Of a stretch of DNA of 34,653 nucleotides, positions 1 through 10,933 are shown in pieces (positions within the stretch are counted from its first letter, which is position 1; each line of letters opens with the position of its first letter). Origin of the DNA: Variovorax sp. CAN15 (GTDB lineage: Bacteria > Pseudomonadota > Gammaproteobacteria > Burkholderiales > Burkholderiaceae_C); contig NZ_JASMRZ010000054.1 of the NCBI RefSeq assembly GCF_030462475.1, positions 1 to 34,653 of the forward strand. The letters run 5' to 3'. Position numbers and translations under genes: made by a program. The notes beneath the pieces were generated by a model. It ran no database searches. It was not told the DNA's origin and saw only the letters and a list, made by a program, of their open reading frames with translations.

Positions 1-241
1 CCACGCGGGGGCTGCCGGCGACCAGCAGGGTGTCGATGGCGCCGCGATGCGTGGCCACCGTGGAATCGACGCCCAGCCGCAGCCCGCCGCTGCTCTTGAG
101 CATGCCTTCGCCGCTGGAGATCACCTGGACGCGATAGGCGCGTGGGTCGCCCAGCTGCTGCGATGCCTCGGCGAAGACGTCGGCGGGGCCGGCCACGTCG
201 AGCAGCTGGAAACGGGGGAAGGCGAGGATGGCGACGCGCAT
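1..241 (-). CDS. GlxA-family transcriptional regulator, N-terminal part (partial)
   Basis: The first 80 codons of a gene that runs off the left edge. The protein begins MRVAILAFPRFQLLDVAGPA and continues with a DJ-1/PfpI-like alpha/beta fold (VISSGEG, then DTLLVAGSPRV near residue 80). In the GlxA family this amidase-like sensor domain is followed by a C-terminal AraC-type DNA-binding domain, which would lie outside the window, so the regulator call rests on the N-terminal half alone. A stand-alone DJ-1/PfpI protein is the alternative. The gene is divergent from the SLAC1-like channel at 350, and three near-identical 10-mers lie between the two starts. No strong ribosome-binding site is seen before the ATG at 241. 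Confidence 0.8.
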   Translation of the reverse strand, partial: MRVAILAFPRFQLLDVAGPADVFAEASQQLGDPRAYRVQVISSGEGMLKSSGGLRLGVDSTVATHRGAIDTLLVAGSPRV

Positions 242-260
242 GGCAGACAAGGTCCGGGGA

Positions 261-313
261 TTGGCTGAAAACGCCGTGAGTTGGCGGAAATGGCTTCGAG
301 AGTCTGGCGGAAA
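261..313. promoter_or_regulatory. Three near-identical direct repeats between glxA-like and SLAC1-like genes
   Basis: TTGGCTGAAA (261-270), TTGGCGGAAA (281-290) and CTGGCGGAAA (304-313) lie in the same orientation, spaced 20 and 23 bp apart, in the 108-bp divergent intergenic region. AraC-type regulators, the class expected for a GlxA protein, usually bind direct repeats about two helical turns apart. Assignment as the regulator's operator is inference. Confidence 0.45.
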
Positions 314-349
314 ATACACACTAATGCAAATCCAGCCAAGGACGACAAC

Positions 350-1363
350 ATGCAAGACCAGGCTCTGAACCCTTCTTCCCCGGTGATTTCATCCGTTGTG
401 CAGGCTGCGCCGCGCGCGCAAGCCTCCGTGCGCAACCTCCCGGTCAATCTCTTCGCCTCCGTGATGGGCTTTTCCGGGCTGGCCCTCGCATGGCGGCTCG
501 CGCATGAGAGCCTGGGCGCGCCGGCCATCGTCGGCGAAGCCATCGGGGCCTTCGCTCTGGGCGTCTTCGTGCTGATCGCGGCGGGCTACCTGGCGAAGCT
601 GGTGAGGCATCCGCAGGCGGTGCGGGCGGAGTTCCATCATCCGGTGGCGGGCAATTTCTTCGGCACCATCGCGATTTCCATCCTGCTGCTGTCGGCCGTC
701 ATAGCGCCGTACAGCGCGCCCCTTGCGCACTTCGTGTGGACCGTGGGGCTGCTCGCGACCTTCGCGCTGAGCTTCGTCGGCCTGTCGCGGCTGCTGAAGG
801 GGCAGGTGGACGCCTCGCTCGCGGTGCCGGCCTGGATCATCCCGGGCGTGGCCACGCTCGACATTCCCGTCACCGGCGCGCACATGCCGATGGCCTGGGC
901 GCCCGAAGTCAACCTGGCCGCGAGCGCGATCGGCGTGGTGCTGGCGCTGGTGCTCTTCACGATGATCATCGGCCGGCTTGTGCACCGAGACCCGCTCGCT
1001 CCCGCCATGGAGCCGTCGCTGATGATCCTGGTGGCGCCTTTCGCGGTGGGCTTCCTGGCCTACACCAACATCGTCGGCGAGATCGACCGCTTCGCCTCGC
1101 TGCTCTTCTATTTCGGCCTCTTCATGTTCGCGGTGGTCGCGCCGAAGGTGTTCCGCCGCGGCGCCAGCTTCGCGCCGGGGTGGTGGGCGATCGGCTTCCC
1201 GATGGCTGCGCTGGCCAACGCCGCGCTGAAGTACGCCGAGTCGCGCGCGAGCGAGCCGCTCTGGGCGATCGCCATCGTGCTGCTGGTCGCGCTGAATGTG
1301 GCGCTGGCGGTGCTCACGGTGAAGACGGTGCGGATCGTGCTCAACGGGAAGCTCTTCGCCTGA
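350..1363 (+). CDS. SLAC1/TehA-family anion channel (membrane protein)
   Basis: A 337-residue inner-membrane protein of about ten hydrophobic segments with short polar links, of the SLAC1 / TehA / Mae1 family. Members are anion channels or C4-dicarboxylate or tellurite-resistance proteins. The segment HPVAGNFFGTIAISILLL resembles the conserved early pore region with Phe residues. The start is taken at 350 because AAGGA lies 6 to 8 bases upstream; an upstream in-frame ATG at 281 would add 23 polar residues that overlap the repeat region. The gene is divergent from the GlxA-type regulator, which may control it. Its stop codon is inside a perfect hairpin shared with the convergent DUF2938 gene. 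The substrate cannot be told from sequence. Confidence 0.8.
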   Translation: MQDQALNPSSPVISSVVQAAPRAQASVRNLPVNLFASVMGFSGLALAWRLAHESLGAPAIVGEAIGAFALGVFVLIAAGYLAKLVRHPQAVRAEFHHPVAGNFFGTIAISILLLSAVIAPYSAPLAHFVWTVGLLATFALSFVGLSRLLKGQVDASLAVPAWIIPGVATLDIPVTGAHMPMAWAPEVNLAASAIGVVLALVLFTMIIGRLVHRDPLAPAMEPSLMILVAPFAVGFLAYTNIVGEIDRFASLLFYFGLFMFAVVAPKVFRRGASFAPGWWAIGFPMAALANAALKYAESRASEPLWAIAIVLLVALNVALAVLTVKTVRIVLNGKLFA

Positions 1364-1376
1364 GCTTCGCTCAGGC
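1358..1376. terminator. Bidirectional hairpin covering both convergent stop codons
   Basis: Perfect inverted repeat GCCTGAGC (1358-1365), loop TTC, GCTCAGGC (1369-1376). It contains the TGA of the SLAC1-like gene (1361-1363) and the TGA of the DUF2938 gene (1371-1373 on the minus strand). There is no T-run on either side, so it may act as a bidirectional transcript-end stabiliser and not as a classical intrinsic terminator. Confidence 0.5.
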
Positions 1377-1851
1377 CAGGGCCCGGCCGGTCGCGTAGAG
1401 CCCCAGCCCGAAAAACGCGTGCGTGACCAGGCTGTGCAGCCGCGCGACGGCCGGGCGCGGCGTGCGGCTGGCGGCGATGCCGGCGCCCATGGCCGGCTGC
1501 ATCACGAAGAAGGGCGCGGCCACGCTGCCGATGCCGACGAGCATTGCGGGACCGAGCGTGGGAGCAAGCAGCCAGCCACGGCCCCAGGCGGCGAGCAGCA
1601 CCGCCGCGAACGCGATGCCGATCGCGTAGTGCGCCACCCAGCCGAGCAATCGTTCTCCGTGCACGGGCGGCGTGGCGGCGATCGGGCTGTGGAAGAAGCG
1701 ACCGCGCGGCAGCCAGGCGAGCCACCGGCCGACCAGCGCGTAGTCGAGCGATGGAACTCCCAGCAGGCGCTTGCGTGCGATGGCCCAGAGGTCCATGAGC
1801 GCGGTGGCGCCGGTGCCGATCAACACCGCACTGGCAAGCAGCTTCATCGTG

Positions 1852-1859
<8 letters not shown>
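1371..1859 (-). CDS. DUF2938 family membrane protein
   Basis: A 162-residue hydrophobic protein with about four membrane segments, matching DUF2938 by the early GTGATALMDLWAIARKRLLG stretch, the GRWLAWLPRG segment and the C-terminal HAFFGLGLYATGRALA. Function of the family is unknown to me. The ATG at 1859 is chosen because AGGGGG lies 7 bases upstream; a GTG at 1865 would add two residues. The start overlaps the last 8 bases of the methyltransferase, so the two genes are almost certainly co-transcribed and translationally coupled. They would both fall under the MerR-type promoter upstream. Confidence 0.75.
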
Positions 1860-2715
<856 letters not shown>

Positions 2716-2755
2716 GATCGTTTCCTCTTGCTTGCCTTCACGAGGCGGAAGCAGC

Positions 2756-2786
2756 ACTATGCAAATTCAAGCCGGCTTGAAGTCAA
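2756..2786 (-). promoter_or_regulatory. MerR-type promoter and operator for the methyltransferase operon
   Basis: Reading the minus strand: -35 TTGACT (2786-2781), a 19-bp spacer (2780-2762), and -10 CATAGT (2761-2756). The spacer and its border hold a perfect 16-bp palindrome, TTCAAGCCGGCTTGAA (2766-2781). A 19-bp spacer with a dyad operator inside is the hallmark of promoters activated by MerR-family proteins through DNA distortion. The methyltransferase start lies about 40 bases downstream of the -10. The MerR gene itself starts at 2800 on the other strand, so autoregulation is also likely. Confidence 0.75.
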
Positions 2787-2799
2787 GAGGAGGAAGCAC

Positions 2800-3246
2800 A
2801 TGGATATCGCCGAAGTGGCCAAACGCTCCGGCCTGCCCGCGTCCACGCTGCGCTACTACGACGAGAAGGGGCTGATCGCCTCCACAGGGCGGCAGGGCCT
2901 GCGCCGCACCTTCGACGACGGCGTGCTGGAGCGGCTGGCGCTGATCGCGCTGGGCCGCGCCGCAGGTTTTTCGCTCGACGAGATCGCGCGCATGTTCGGC
3001 CCCAACGGCCAGCCGCGCATCGACCGGCTGGTGCTCAGCGCCAAGGCGGACGAACTCGACCGCACGATCCGCAACCTGAGCGCGATGCGCGACGGCCTGC
3101 GCCATGCGGCCGTCTGCCGTGCGCCAAGCCACATGGAGTGCCCGACGTTCCGCCGCATTCTCGGCGCCGCCGCGTCGGGCGCGATCGGTGGGCGCAAGGA
3201 GAAAAAGAAGAAAGCGCCGAAGCCACCGGAGCTGGCGCAGAGCTGA
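2800..3246 (+). CDS. MerR-family transcriptional regulator
   Basis: A 148-residue regulator. Residues 1-70 form the winged HTH (MDIAEVAKRSGLPASTLRYY, then DEKGLI and RRTFDDGVLERL). A dimerisation helix covers about 75-105. The C-terminal part has C106, H111 and C114 (CRAPSHMECP), at the place where metal- or redox-sensing MerR proteins carry ligand cysteines, then a Lys-rich tail (KEKKKK, 133-138). The ATG at 2800 has GAGGAGGAAG just upstream. It is divergent from the methyltransferase-DUF2938 operon and very likely controls it through the 19-bp-spacer promoter. The inducer is unknown. Confidence 0.85.
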   Translation: MDIAEVAKRSGLPASTLRYYDEKGLIASTGRQGLRRTFDDGVLERLALIALGRAAGFSLDEIARMFGPNGQPRIDRLVLSAKADELDRTIRNLSAMRDGLRHAAVCRAPSHMECPTFRRILGAAASGAIGGRKEKKKKAPKPPELAQS

Positions 3247-4062
3247 TCAGGCGTTCGCCAGCAGCGAGAGATCGCGCGCGGCCTGCAGCATCAGCTCGCG
3301 CGCGCGGTCCAGCGTCGGGATCGCATGCCGGTCGATGCGCCGGATGTACGGCGTGGTGAGCACCGCCAGCGCATGCCCGTGCGGACCGAGGATGGGGCAG
3401 GAGATGTCGATCACGCCGAAGTACTGCATGCTCTCGCGCTGCCGGTAGCCTGTGGCGCGCACCGCTTCGAGCATGTGCTCCAGCTCGTCGGGAGGAATCT
3501 GCACCTCGCCGTCGAGCGCGACGTGCTCGGCCAGCATCTGCCGGCGCCGCTCGTCCGACTCGCAGGCCAGCAGCACCTGGCCCGAGCCGGTGTCGAGCAG
3601 GTTCACGCGCGTGCCGGGGCGCACCGTCATGCTGCTCGCCGCGGGGCTGTTGACCTGCGCCACGATCTGCACGTTGCCCCGGTCGTACACGCCCAGGTGG
3701 CACGACTGCTCGGCCTCCTTCACGTAGCGGTCCATCACCGGCAGCGCCTGCGTCACCAGCCTGTGGTTCGGCGGGTAGCGGTGCGCCAGGTCGAACATCT
3801 TCAGGCTCAGGCTGTAGCGGTCGCCGGCCAGCGATCGCAGCACGTACTGTCGCGCCACCAGCCTCTCGAGCATTCGATAGATCTCGCTCGGGCCGCGCTC
3901 GAGGGCCTTCACGATCTCGCCGCGCGTCAGGCCCTCGGGCTGGTCGGCCAGCAGTTCGAGGATGTCCAGGCCCTTGTCGAGCGCGGGAGCGCGGTAGCGA
4001 TCCTGCTGCTCCTGCTCTTCGGCGGGCTTGCCGAGGATGTCTGGTTGAATCGATTTGTTCAC
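3247..4062 (-). CDS. IclR-family transcriptional regulator of the sugar operon
   Basis: About 271 residues: a short Gln/Glu-rich N-terminus, winged HTH around residues 27-85 (LDILELLADQPEGLTRGEI, then PSEIYRMLERL) and an IclR effector-binding domain (VKEAEQSCHLGVYDRG, VNLLDTGSGQVLLA, and AVLTTPYIRR near the end). No ATG precedes the HTH; the candidate starts are GTG at 4062 or TTG at 4065, both without a convincing ribosome-binding site, so the 5' end is uncertain. The gene is divergent from the fucose-type operon beginning at 4222 and is the obvious candidate for its sugar- or sugar-acid-responsive regulator, which is inference from position. Confidence 0.85.
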   Translation of the reverse strand: MNKSIQPDILGKPAEEQEQQDRYRAPALDKGLDILELLADQPEGLTRGEIVKALERGPSEIYRMLERLVARQYVLRSLAGDRYSLSLKMFDLAHRYPPNHRLVTQALPVMDRYVKEAEQSCHLGVYDRGNVQIVAQVNSPAASSMTVRPGTRVNLLDTGSGQVLLACESDERRRQMLAEHVALDGEVQIPPDELEHMLEAVRATGYRQRESMQYFGVIDISCPILGPHGHALAVLTTPYIRRIDRHAIPTLDRARELMLQAARDLSLLANA

Positions 4063-4077
4063 CAATGAATTTCAGCA

Positions 4078-4172
4078 GCAAGTTCCGCTGTTTGCAAGTT
4101 TCGTTTTACGGGAAAGCACCCATGAAGCGCGCTTGACGCTGAAAGTTCGTATGTAAATACTCTGTTCACGAA
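4078..4172 (+). promoter_or_regulatory. Promoter and repeat-containing control region of the fucose-type operon
   Basis: A direct repeat GCAAGTTCCG (4078-4087) / GCAAGTTTCG (4094-4103), 16 bp apart, with a related GAAAGTTCG at 4141-4149. A plausible sigma-70 promoter is TTGACG (4133-4138), 17 bp, AATACT (4156-4161). TTCGT (4146-4150) and ACGAA (4168-4172) flank the -10 as a weak dyad. These are candidate IclR-type binding sites in the divergent intergenic region; none is proven. Confidence 0.4.
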
Positions 4173-4221
4173 TGGACTAGAGAGACAAGGCGACCGGCAG
4201 ACCTGCTGTGGCGACCCGAAA

Positions 4222-5097
4222 ATGATCCAGCGCATCGACTCCCATCAGCACTTCTGGCGGCCCGCGCGTGGCGACTACACGTGGCTGCGCGCCGACGTGC
4301 CCGCGTTGGCTCCGCTGCTGCGCGACTTCATGCCCGAAGACCTGCAGCCGCTGCTGCGCGCACACGGCGTGAGCCGGACCGTGCTCGTGCAGGCGGCCGA
4401 TTCCCATGCCGAGACCGACTTCATGCTCGATCTCGCGGCCAGCCGCGACGAGGTCGGCGGCGTGGTCGGCTGGGTCGACCTGGGCCGCGCCGACGCCGCC
4501 GCTTCGCTGGAGCGGATGGCCCGGCACCCCAAGTTCAAGGGTGTGCGGCCGATGCTGCAGGACCTGCCCGACGACGACTGGATCGCGCGCCGCCCGCAAC
4601 CCGATGCGGTGAATGCCATGCTGAAGCTCGGCCTGCGCTTCGATGCGCTCGTGAATCCACGCCATCTTCCTTGGCTCCTGCAGTTCGCGAAGCGGTGGCC
4701 GCAGCTGCCGATGGTGATCGACCACGGCGCCAAGCCGCCGGTGGGCGCGCACGGCAGCGAAGACTTCGCCCGCTGGCGCGAAGACATCGCGGCCCTGGCG
4801 GCACTGCCCCAGGTCTTCTGCAAGTTCTCGGGGTTGTGGACCGAGGCTGCGGCATCCACGCATCGCGACGTCGACGTGGCGGTGCGCGTGGTGCGCCCCG
4901 TGTGGGATCACCTGCTCGAAGTCTTCGGCCCCGCTCGCCTCATGTGGGGCAGCGACTGGCCCGTGCTCACGCTGGCCGGCGACTACGCGGGCTGGATCGC
5001 CGTGAGCGAGGCCTGCATCGGCGGTCTTTCCCCGCACGGGCAGGCCGACGTGTGGCACGGCACCGCGCAACGCTTCTACGGCCTGGCGGCGGACTGA
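4222..5097 (+). CDS. Amidohydrolase-family sugar lactonase (L-fuconolactonase-like)
   Basis: A 291-residue TIM-barrel hydrolase of the COG3618 type, which includes L-fucono- and L-rhamnono-lactonases. It opens [19 protein letters not shown] with the metal-type HxH at residues 8-10, carries VIDHGAKPP mid-protein and ends with the conserved [10 protein letters not shown] aspartate region. In the oxidative fucose route it would hydrolyse L-fuconolactone to L-fuconate. It is the first gene of the operon, 7 bases before the importer ATPase. The specific lactone is inferred from the neighbouring L-fuconate dehydratase. The protein length fits the family. Confidence 0.85.
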   Translation: MIQRIDSHQHFWRPARGDYTWLRADVPALAPLLRDFMPEDLQPLLRAHGVSRTVLVQAADSHAETDFMLDLAASRDEVGGVVGWVDLGRADAAASLERMARHPKFKGVRPMLQDLPDDDWIARRPQPDAVNAMLKLGLRFDALVNPRHLPWLLQFAKRWPQLPMVIDHGAKPPVGAHGSEDFARWREDIAALAALPQVFCKFSGLWTEAAASTHRDVDVAVRVVRPVWDHLLEVFGPARLMWGSDWPVLTLAGDYAGWIAVSEACIGGLSPHGQADVWHGTAQRFYGLAAD

Positions 5098-5104
5098 ACA
5101 TCTC

Positions 5105-6619
5105 ATGCAACCCATCGTCACCATCCGCGACCTGAGCAAGTCCTTCGCCGGCGTGCGCGCGCTCGACCGGGCGCAGTTCGAACTGCTGCCCGGCGAGGTG
5201 CATGCGCTCATGGGCGAGAACGGGGCCGGCAAGTCCACGCTGATGAAGGTGCTCGCGGGCGTCTACCGCAAGGACTCCGGCGAGGTGCTGCTCGACGGCC
5301 GGCCCGTGGACATCGAGAGCCCGCGCGCCGCGCAGGCGCTTGGCATCGGCATCATCCATCAGGAGCTCAACCTGATGAACCACCTGAGCGCCGCGCAGAA
5401 CATCTTCATCGGCCGCGAGCCGCGCGGGCGCTTCGGCCTCTTCATCGACGAGGAGGCCATGTGCTGCGAGGCGCAGCTCATCTTCGACCGGATGAACCTG
5501 AAGCTCGACCCGCGCACGCCGGTGGGCGAACTCACCGTGGCCAGGCAGCAGATGGTGGAGATCGCCAAGGCGCTCTCGTTCGAGTCGCGCGTGCTCATCA
5601 TGGACGAGCCCACCGCCGCGCTGAACAACGAGGAGGTGGCCGACCTGTTCCGCATCATCGCGCGCCTGCGCTCGCGCGGCGTGGCCGTCGTCTACATCTC
5701 GCACAAGATGGATGAGCTCAAGCGCGTCGCCGACCGCGTGACCGTGATGCGCGACGGCCAGTACGTCGCCACCGTGCCGATGGCGACGACGCCGATGGAC
5801 ACGCTCATCGCCATGATGGTGGGCCGCCAGCTCGCCGAGGCCGAGCACGAGATGCCCGACACCTCGGCCAACGAAGTGGTGCTGGAGGCCAGGGGCATCT
5901 GCCGGGGCACGATGGTGCGTGACGCGAGCTTCGTGCTGCGGCGCGGCGAGATCCTCGGCTTCGCGGGGCTGATGGGCGCGGGCCGCACCGAGCTGGCGCG
6001 CGCCGTGTTCGGCGCCGACCGCATCGACGCGGGCGAGGTCTTCGTGAACGGCCAGAAGGTGGTCATCGGCTCGCCGGAAGACGCGGTGGCCAACGGCATC
6101 GGATATCTATCCGAAGACCGCAAGCACTTCGGCCTGGCCACCGGCATGGACGTCGAAACCAACATCGCGCTCGCGAGCATGAAGAGCTTCCTGTCGATGG
6201 GTTTCTTCATCGACCGGGCGGCCGTGGAGTCGGCCGGCGAGCGCTACGTGCGGCAGCTCGGCATCAAGACGCCCTCGGTGCGCCAGCAGGTGCGGCTGCT
6301 GTCGGGCGGCAACCAGCAGAAGATCGTCATCGCCAAGTGGCTGCTGCGCGACTGCCAGGTGCTCTTCTTCGATGAGCCCACGCGCGGCATCGACGTGGGC
6401 GCCAAGGCCGAGATCTACCGGCTGCTCAACGAGCTGGCCGCGCAGGGCAAGGCCATCGTCATCATTTCCTCGGAGCTGCCCGAGGTATTGCGCATGAGCC
6501 ACCGCGTGCTCGTGATGTGCGAGGGCCGCATCACCGGCGAGCTGGCCGCGCGCGAGGCCTCGCAGGAAAAGATCATGCAGCTCGCCACCCGCCGCGAGAC
6601 CGCCGACGCCGCCCCTTGA
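5105..6619 (+). CDS. Sugar ABC importer, double ATP-binding subunit (RbsA-like)
   Basis: A 504-residue cytoplasmic ATPase with two nucleotide-binding domains, as in RbsA, AraG and MglA. The first has Walker [10 protein letters not shown] (37-45), signature region [16 protein letters not shown] and Walker [11 protein letters not shown]. The second has a degenerate P-loop ([10 protein letters not shown]), a good signature LSGGNQQK and Walker [14 protein letters not shown]. This asymmetry is normal for the carbohydrate uptake 2 (CUT2) family. It energises the permease at 6648 and takes substrate from the binding protein at 7735. The ligand is predicted to be L-fucose or a similar sugar from the operon's enzymes. 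Confidence 0.93.
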   Translation: MQPIVTIRDLSKSFAGVRALDRAQFELLPGEVHALMGENGAGKSTLMKVLAGVYRKDSGEVLLDGRPVDIESPRAAQALGIGIIHQELNLMNHLSAAQNIFIGREPRGRFGLFIDEEAMCCEAQLIFDRMNLKLDPRTPVGELTVARQQMVEIAKALSFESRVLIMDEPTAALNNEEVADLFRIIARLRSRGVAVVYISHKMDELKRVADRVTVMRDGQYVATVPMATTPMDTLIAMMVGRQLAEAEHEMPDTSANEVVLEARGICRGTMVRDASFVLRRGEILGFAGLMGAGRTELARAVFGADRIDAGEVFVNGQKVVIGSPEDAVANGIGYLSEDRKHFGLATGMDVETNIALASMKSFLSMGFFIDRAAVESAGERYVRQLGIKTPSVRQQVRLLSGGNQQKIVIAKWLLRDCQVLFFDEPTRGIDVGAKAEIYRLLNELAAQGKAIVIISSELPEVLRMSHRVLVMCEGRITGELAAREASQEKIMQLATRRETADAAP

Positions 6620-6647
6620 CCACGCACGACACGACTGGAGACTCCCC

Positions 6648-7688
6648 TTGACGACCCCCACCGTGACCACCGCCGCCCCTGCAGCGGGCTTTTCGCCGAA
6701 GACGCTGAAGGACCGGCTCTTCCGCCCCGCCACGCGGCAGAAGCTGCTGGCCTTCGCCAGCCTCGTCGCGCTGATGGTGTTCTTCAGCTTCGCGTCGCCG
6801 CAGTTCCTGCAGGCCGACAACCTCGTGGGCATCCTGCAGTCGACCGCGGTGAACGGCGTGCTCGCCATCGCCTGCACCTTCGTCATCATCACCTCGGGCA
6901 TCGACCTCTCGGTGGGCACGCTGATGACCTTCTGCGCCGTCATGACCGGCGTGGTGCTCACCTACATGGGCATGCCGCTGTGGCTGGGCATCTGCGCGGC
7001 GATCTTCTTCGGGGCGCTCAGCGGCTTCGTCTCGGGCCTGCTGATCGCCAAGCTCAAGATCCCGCCCTTCATCGCGACGCTGGGCATGATGATGCTGCTC
7101 AAGGGCCTGTCGCTGGTGATCTCGGGCACCAAGCCGATCTACTTCAACGACACGCCGGGCTTCACCGCGATCTCGCAGGACTCGCTGATCGGCGACATCG
7201 TGCCCTCGCTGCCCATTCCCAATGCGGTGCTGATCCTGTTCCTGGTGGCGGTGGCCGCGAGCATCGTGCTCAACAGGACCATCCTCGGGCGCTACACCTT
7301 CGCGCTCGGCAGCAACGAGGAAGCGGTGCGCCTGTCGGGCGTGAACACCGACTTCTGGAAGATCGTGGTCTACACGGTGAGCGGCGGCATCTGCGGCATC
7401 GCGGGCCTGCTGATCGCATCGCGGCTGAACTCGGCGCAGCCCGCGCTGGGGCAGGGCTACGAGCTCGACGCCATCGCGGCGGTGGTCATCGGCGGCACCT
7501 CGCTCAGCGGGGGCACCGGCACCATCCTGGGCACGATCATCGGCGCCTTCATCATGAGCGTGCTCACCAACGGCCTGCGCATTCTCTCGGTGGCGCAGGA
7601 ATGGCAGACGGTGGTCACGGGCGTGATCATCATCCTGGCCGTGTACGCCGACATCCTGCGCCGCCGCGGCGGCAGCAAGACGCACTGA
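6648..7688 (+). CDS. Sugar ABC importer permease (RbsC-like), TTG start
   Basis: A 346-residue inner-membrane permease of the ribose/galactose type with eight to ten hydrophobic segments. Recognisable parts are FVIITSGIDLSVGTLM, LKIPPFIATLGMMMLLKG, YTFALGSNEEAVRLSGV and VVIGGTSLSGGTGTILG. The first in-frame start is TTG at 6648, preceded by GGAG at a good distance, and there is no nearby ATG, so a TTG start is accepted. It follows the ATPase by 28 bases and precedes the binding-protein gene by 46. Confidence 0.92.
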   Translation: MTTPTVTTAAPAAGFSPKTLKDRLFRPATRQKLLAFASLVALMVFFSFASPQFLQADNLVGILQSTAVNGVLAIACTFVIITSGIDLSVGTLMTFCAVMTGVVLTYMGMPLWLGICAAIFFGALSGFVSGLLIAKLKIPPFIATLGMMMLLKGLSLVISGTKPIYFNDTPGFTAISQDSLIGDIVPSLPIPNAVLILFLVAVAASIVLNRTILGRYTFALGSNEEAVRLSGVNTDFWKIVVYTVSGGICGIAGLLIASRLNSAQPALGQGYELDAIAAVVIGGTSLSGGTGTILGTIIGAFIMSVLTNGLRILSVAQEWQTVVTGVIIILAVYADILRRRGGSKTH

Positions 7689-7734
7689 ACTTCCGCTTCC
7701 GGTCCGTTCGTTCCATAACCACAGGAGACTTCGC

Positions 7735-8691
7735 ATGATCCGCAGAAGAGCAGTCGTGACAACGTTGGGTGCCGCCCTCGTCGGCTTGTCAGGCCTTTCG
7801 GCGAACGCGCAGCAGGCGCAGGAGATCTACATTCCGCTCGTTTCCAAGGGCTTTCAGCATCAGTTCTGGCAAGCAGTGAAATCTGGCGCCGAACAAGCCG
7901 CGAAAGACTTCAAGGTCAAGGTCAGCTTCGAAGGCCCGGAGACCGAGGCCATGGTCGACAAGCAGATCGACATGCTCTCGGCCGCGCTCGCCAAGAAGCC
8001 GCAGGCCATCGGCTTCGCCGCGCTCGACAGCCAGGCCGCCATTCCTCTGCTGAAGAAGGCGCAGGCCGCGAAGATCCCCGTGGTGGCCTTCGACTCGGGC
8101 GTGGACAGCGACATCCCCGTGACCACGACCACCACCGACAACAAGGCCGCCGCCGCGCTGGCCGCCGACAAGATGGCCGAGCTCATCGGCAAGAGCGGCG
8201 AGGTGGCGCTGGTGGTGCACGACCAGACCAGCCGCACCGGCGTCGACCGGCGCGACGGCTTCGTCAACCGCATCAAGTCGGCCTACCCGAACATCAGGAT
8301 CGTGAGCGTGCAGTACGGCGGCGGCGACCAGCTGAAATCGACCGAGATCACCAAGTCGATATTGCAGGCCTCGCCCAACATCAAGGGCATCTTCGGCGCC
8401 AACGAGGGCTCGGCCATCGGCGTGGTCAACGGCGTGCGGGAGATGAAGCGCACCGGCAAGGTGGTGGTCATCGGCTACGACTCCGGCAAGCAGCAGAAGA
8501 ACGCGATCATGGACGGCAGCATGGCCGGTGCCATCACGCAGAACCCGGTGGGCATGGGCTACAAGACCGTCGAGATGGCGGTGAAGGCCGTCAAGGGCGA
8601 GAAGCTGCCGAAGATCGTGGACACAGGCTTCTACTGGTACGACAAGACCAACATCGCCGATCCGAAGATTGCCGCGGTGCTTTATGACTGA
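7735..8691 (+). CDS. Sugar ABC importer periplasmic binding protein (RbsB-like)
   Basis: A 318-residue protein with a signal peptide (MIRRRAVV, then hydrophobic TLGAALVGLSGLSANA, probable cleavage after residue 25) and a periplasmic-binding fold of the ribose/galactose class: IYIPLVSKGFQHQFWQAV, IGFAALDSQAAIPLL, VVAFDSGVDSDIPVTT, IKGIFGANEGSAIGVVNG and VVIGYDSGKQQ. AGGAG precedes the ATG. It would capture the sugar in the periplasm and deliver it to the RbsC-like permease. L-fucose is the predicted ligand from operon context only. Confidence 0.92.
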   Translation: MIRRRAVVTTLGAALVGLSGLSANAQQAQEIYIPLVSKGFQHQFWQAVKSGAEQAAKDFKVKVSFEGPETEAMVDKQIDMLSAALAKKPQAIGFAALDSQAAIPLLKKAQAAKIPVVAFDSGVDSDIPVTTTTTDNKAAAALAADKMAELIGKSGEVALVVHDQTSRTGVDRRDGFVNRIKSAYPNIRIVSVQYGGGDQLKSTEITKSILQASPNIKGIFGANEGSAIGVVNGVREMKRTGKVVVIGYDSGKQQKNAIMDGSMAGAITQNPVGMGYKTVEMAVKAVKGEKLPKIVDTGFYWYDKTNIADPKIAAVLYD

Positions 8692-8727
8692 CCCCCAGGC
8701 TGCGCGCACTTCCTGTCGCTTCGCCAA

Positions 8728-8768
8728 CCCCCTTCCAGGGGGCAACACCTGCGGCCCGGCAAAGCCGG
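8728..8768. repeat. Pair of compact hairpins between importer and dehydratase genes (REP-like)
   Basis: In the 126-bp gap 8692-8817 two hairpins follow each other: CCCCCT (8728-8733), loop TCC, AGGGGG (8737-8742); and CCGGC (8756-8760), loop AAA, GCCGG (8764-8768), the second flanked by GCGG and CCGC. From memory this type of sequence recurs in Comamonadaceae intergenic regions, but no second copy is seen in this window. It may stabilise the upstream importer mRNA or attenuate the downstream enzymes. Confidence 0.45.
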
Positions 8769-8817
8769 TTCCGCTATGTTCCCCGAGGAAGTCCCTTTTC
8801 TCCCGTCGGCAGCTGCA

Positions 8818-10897
<2,080 letters not shown>

Positions 10898-10933
10898 CCG
10901 CTTCGGCTCTCGAAGCTTTGACTGGAGTTGTGC

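Noticed and set aside
281..349. Upstream extension of the SLAC1-like protein
   Set aside because: Adds a polar stretch across the repeat region; the ATG at 350 has a better ribosome-binding site.
10928..10933. TTG start two codons before the mutarotase ATG
   Set aside because: The ATG at 10934 has GGAG at correct spacing and gives the family N-terminus.
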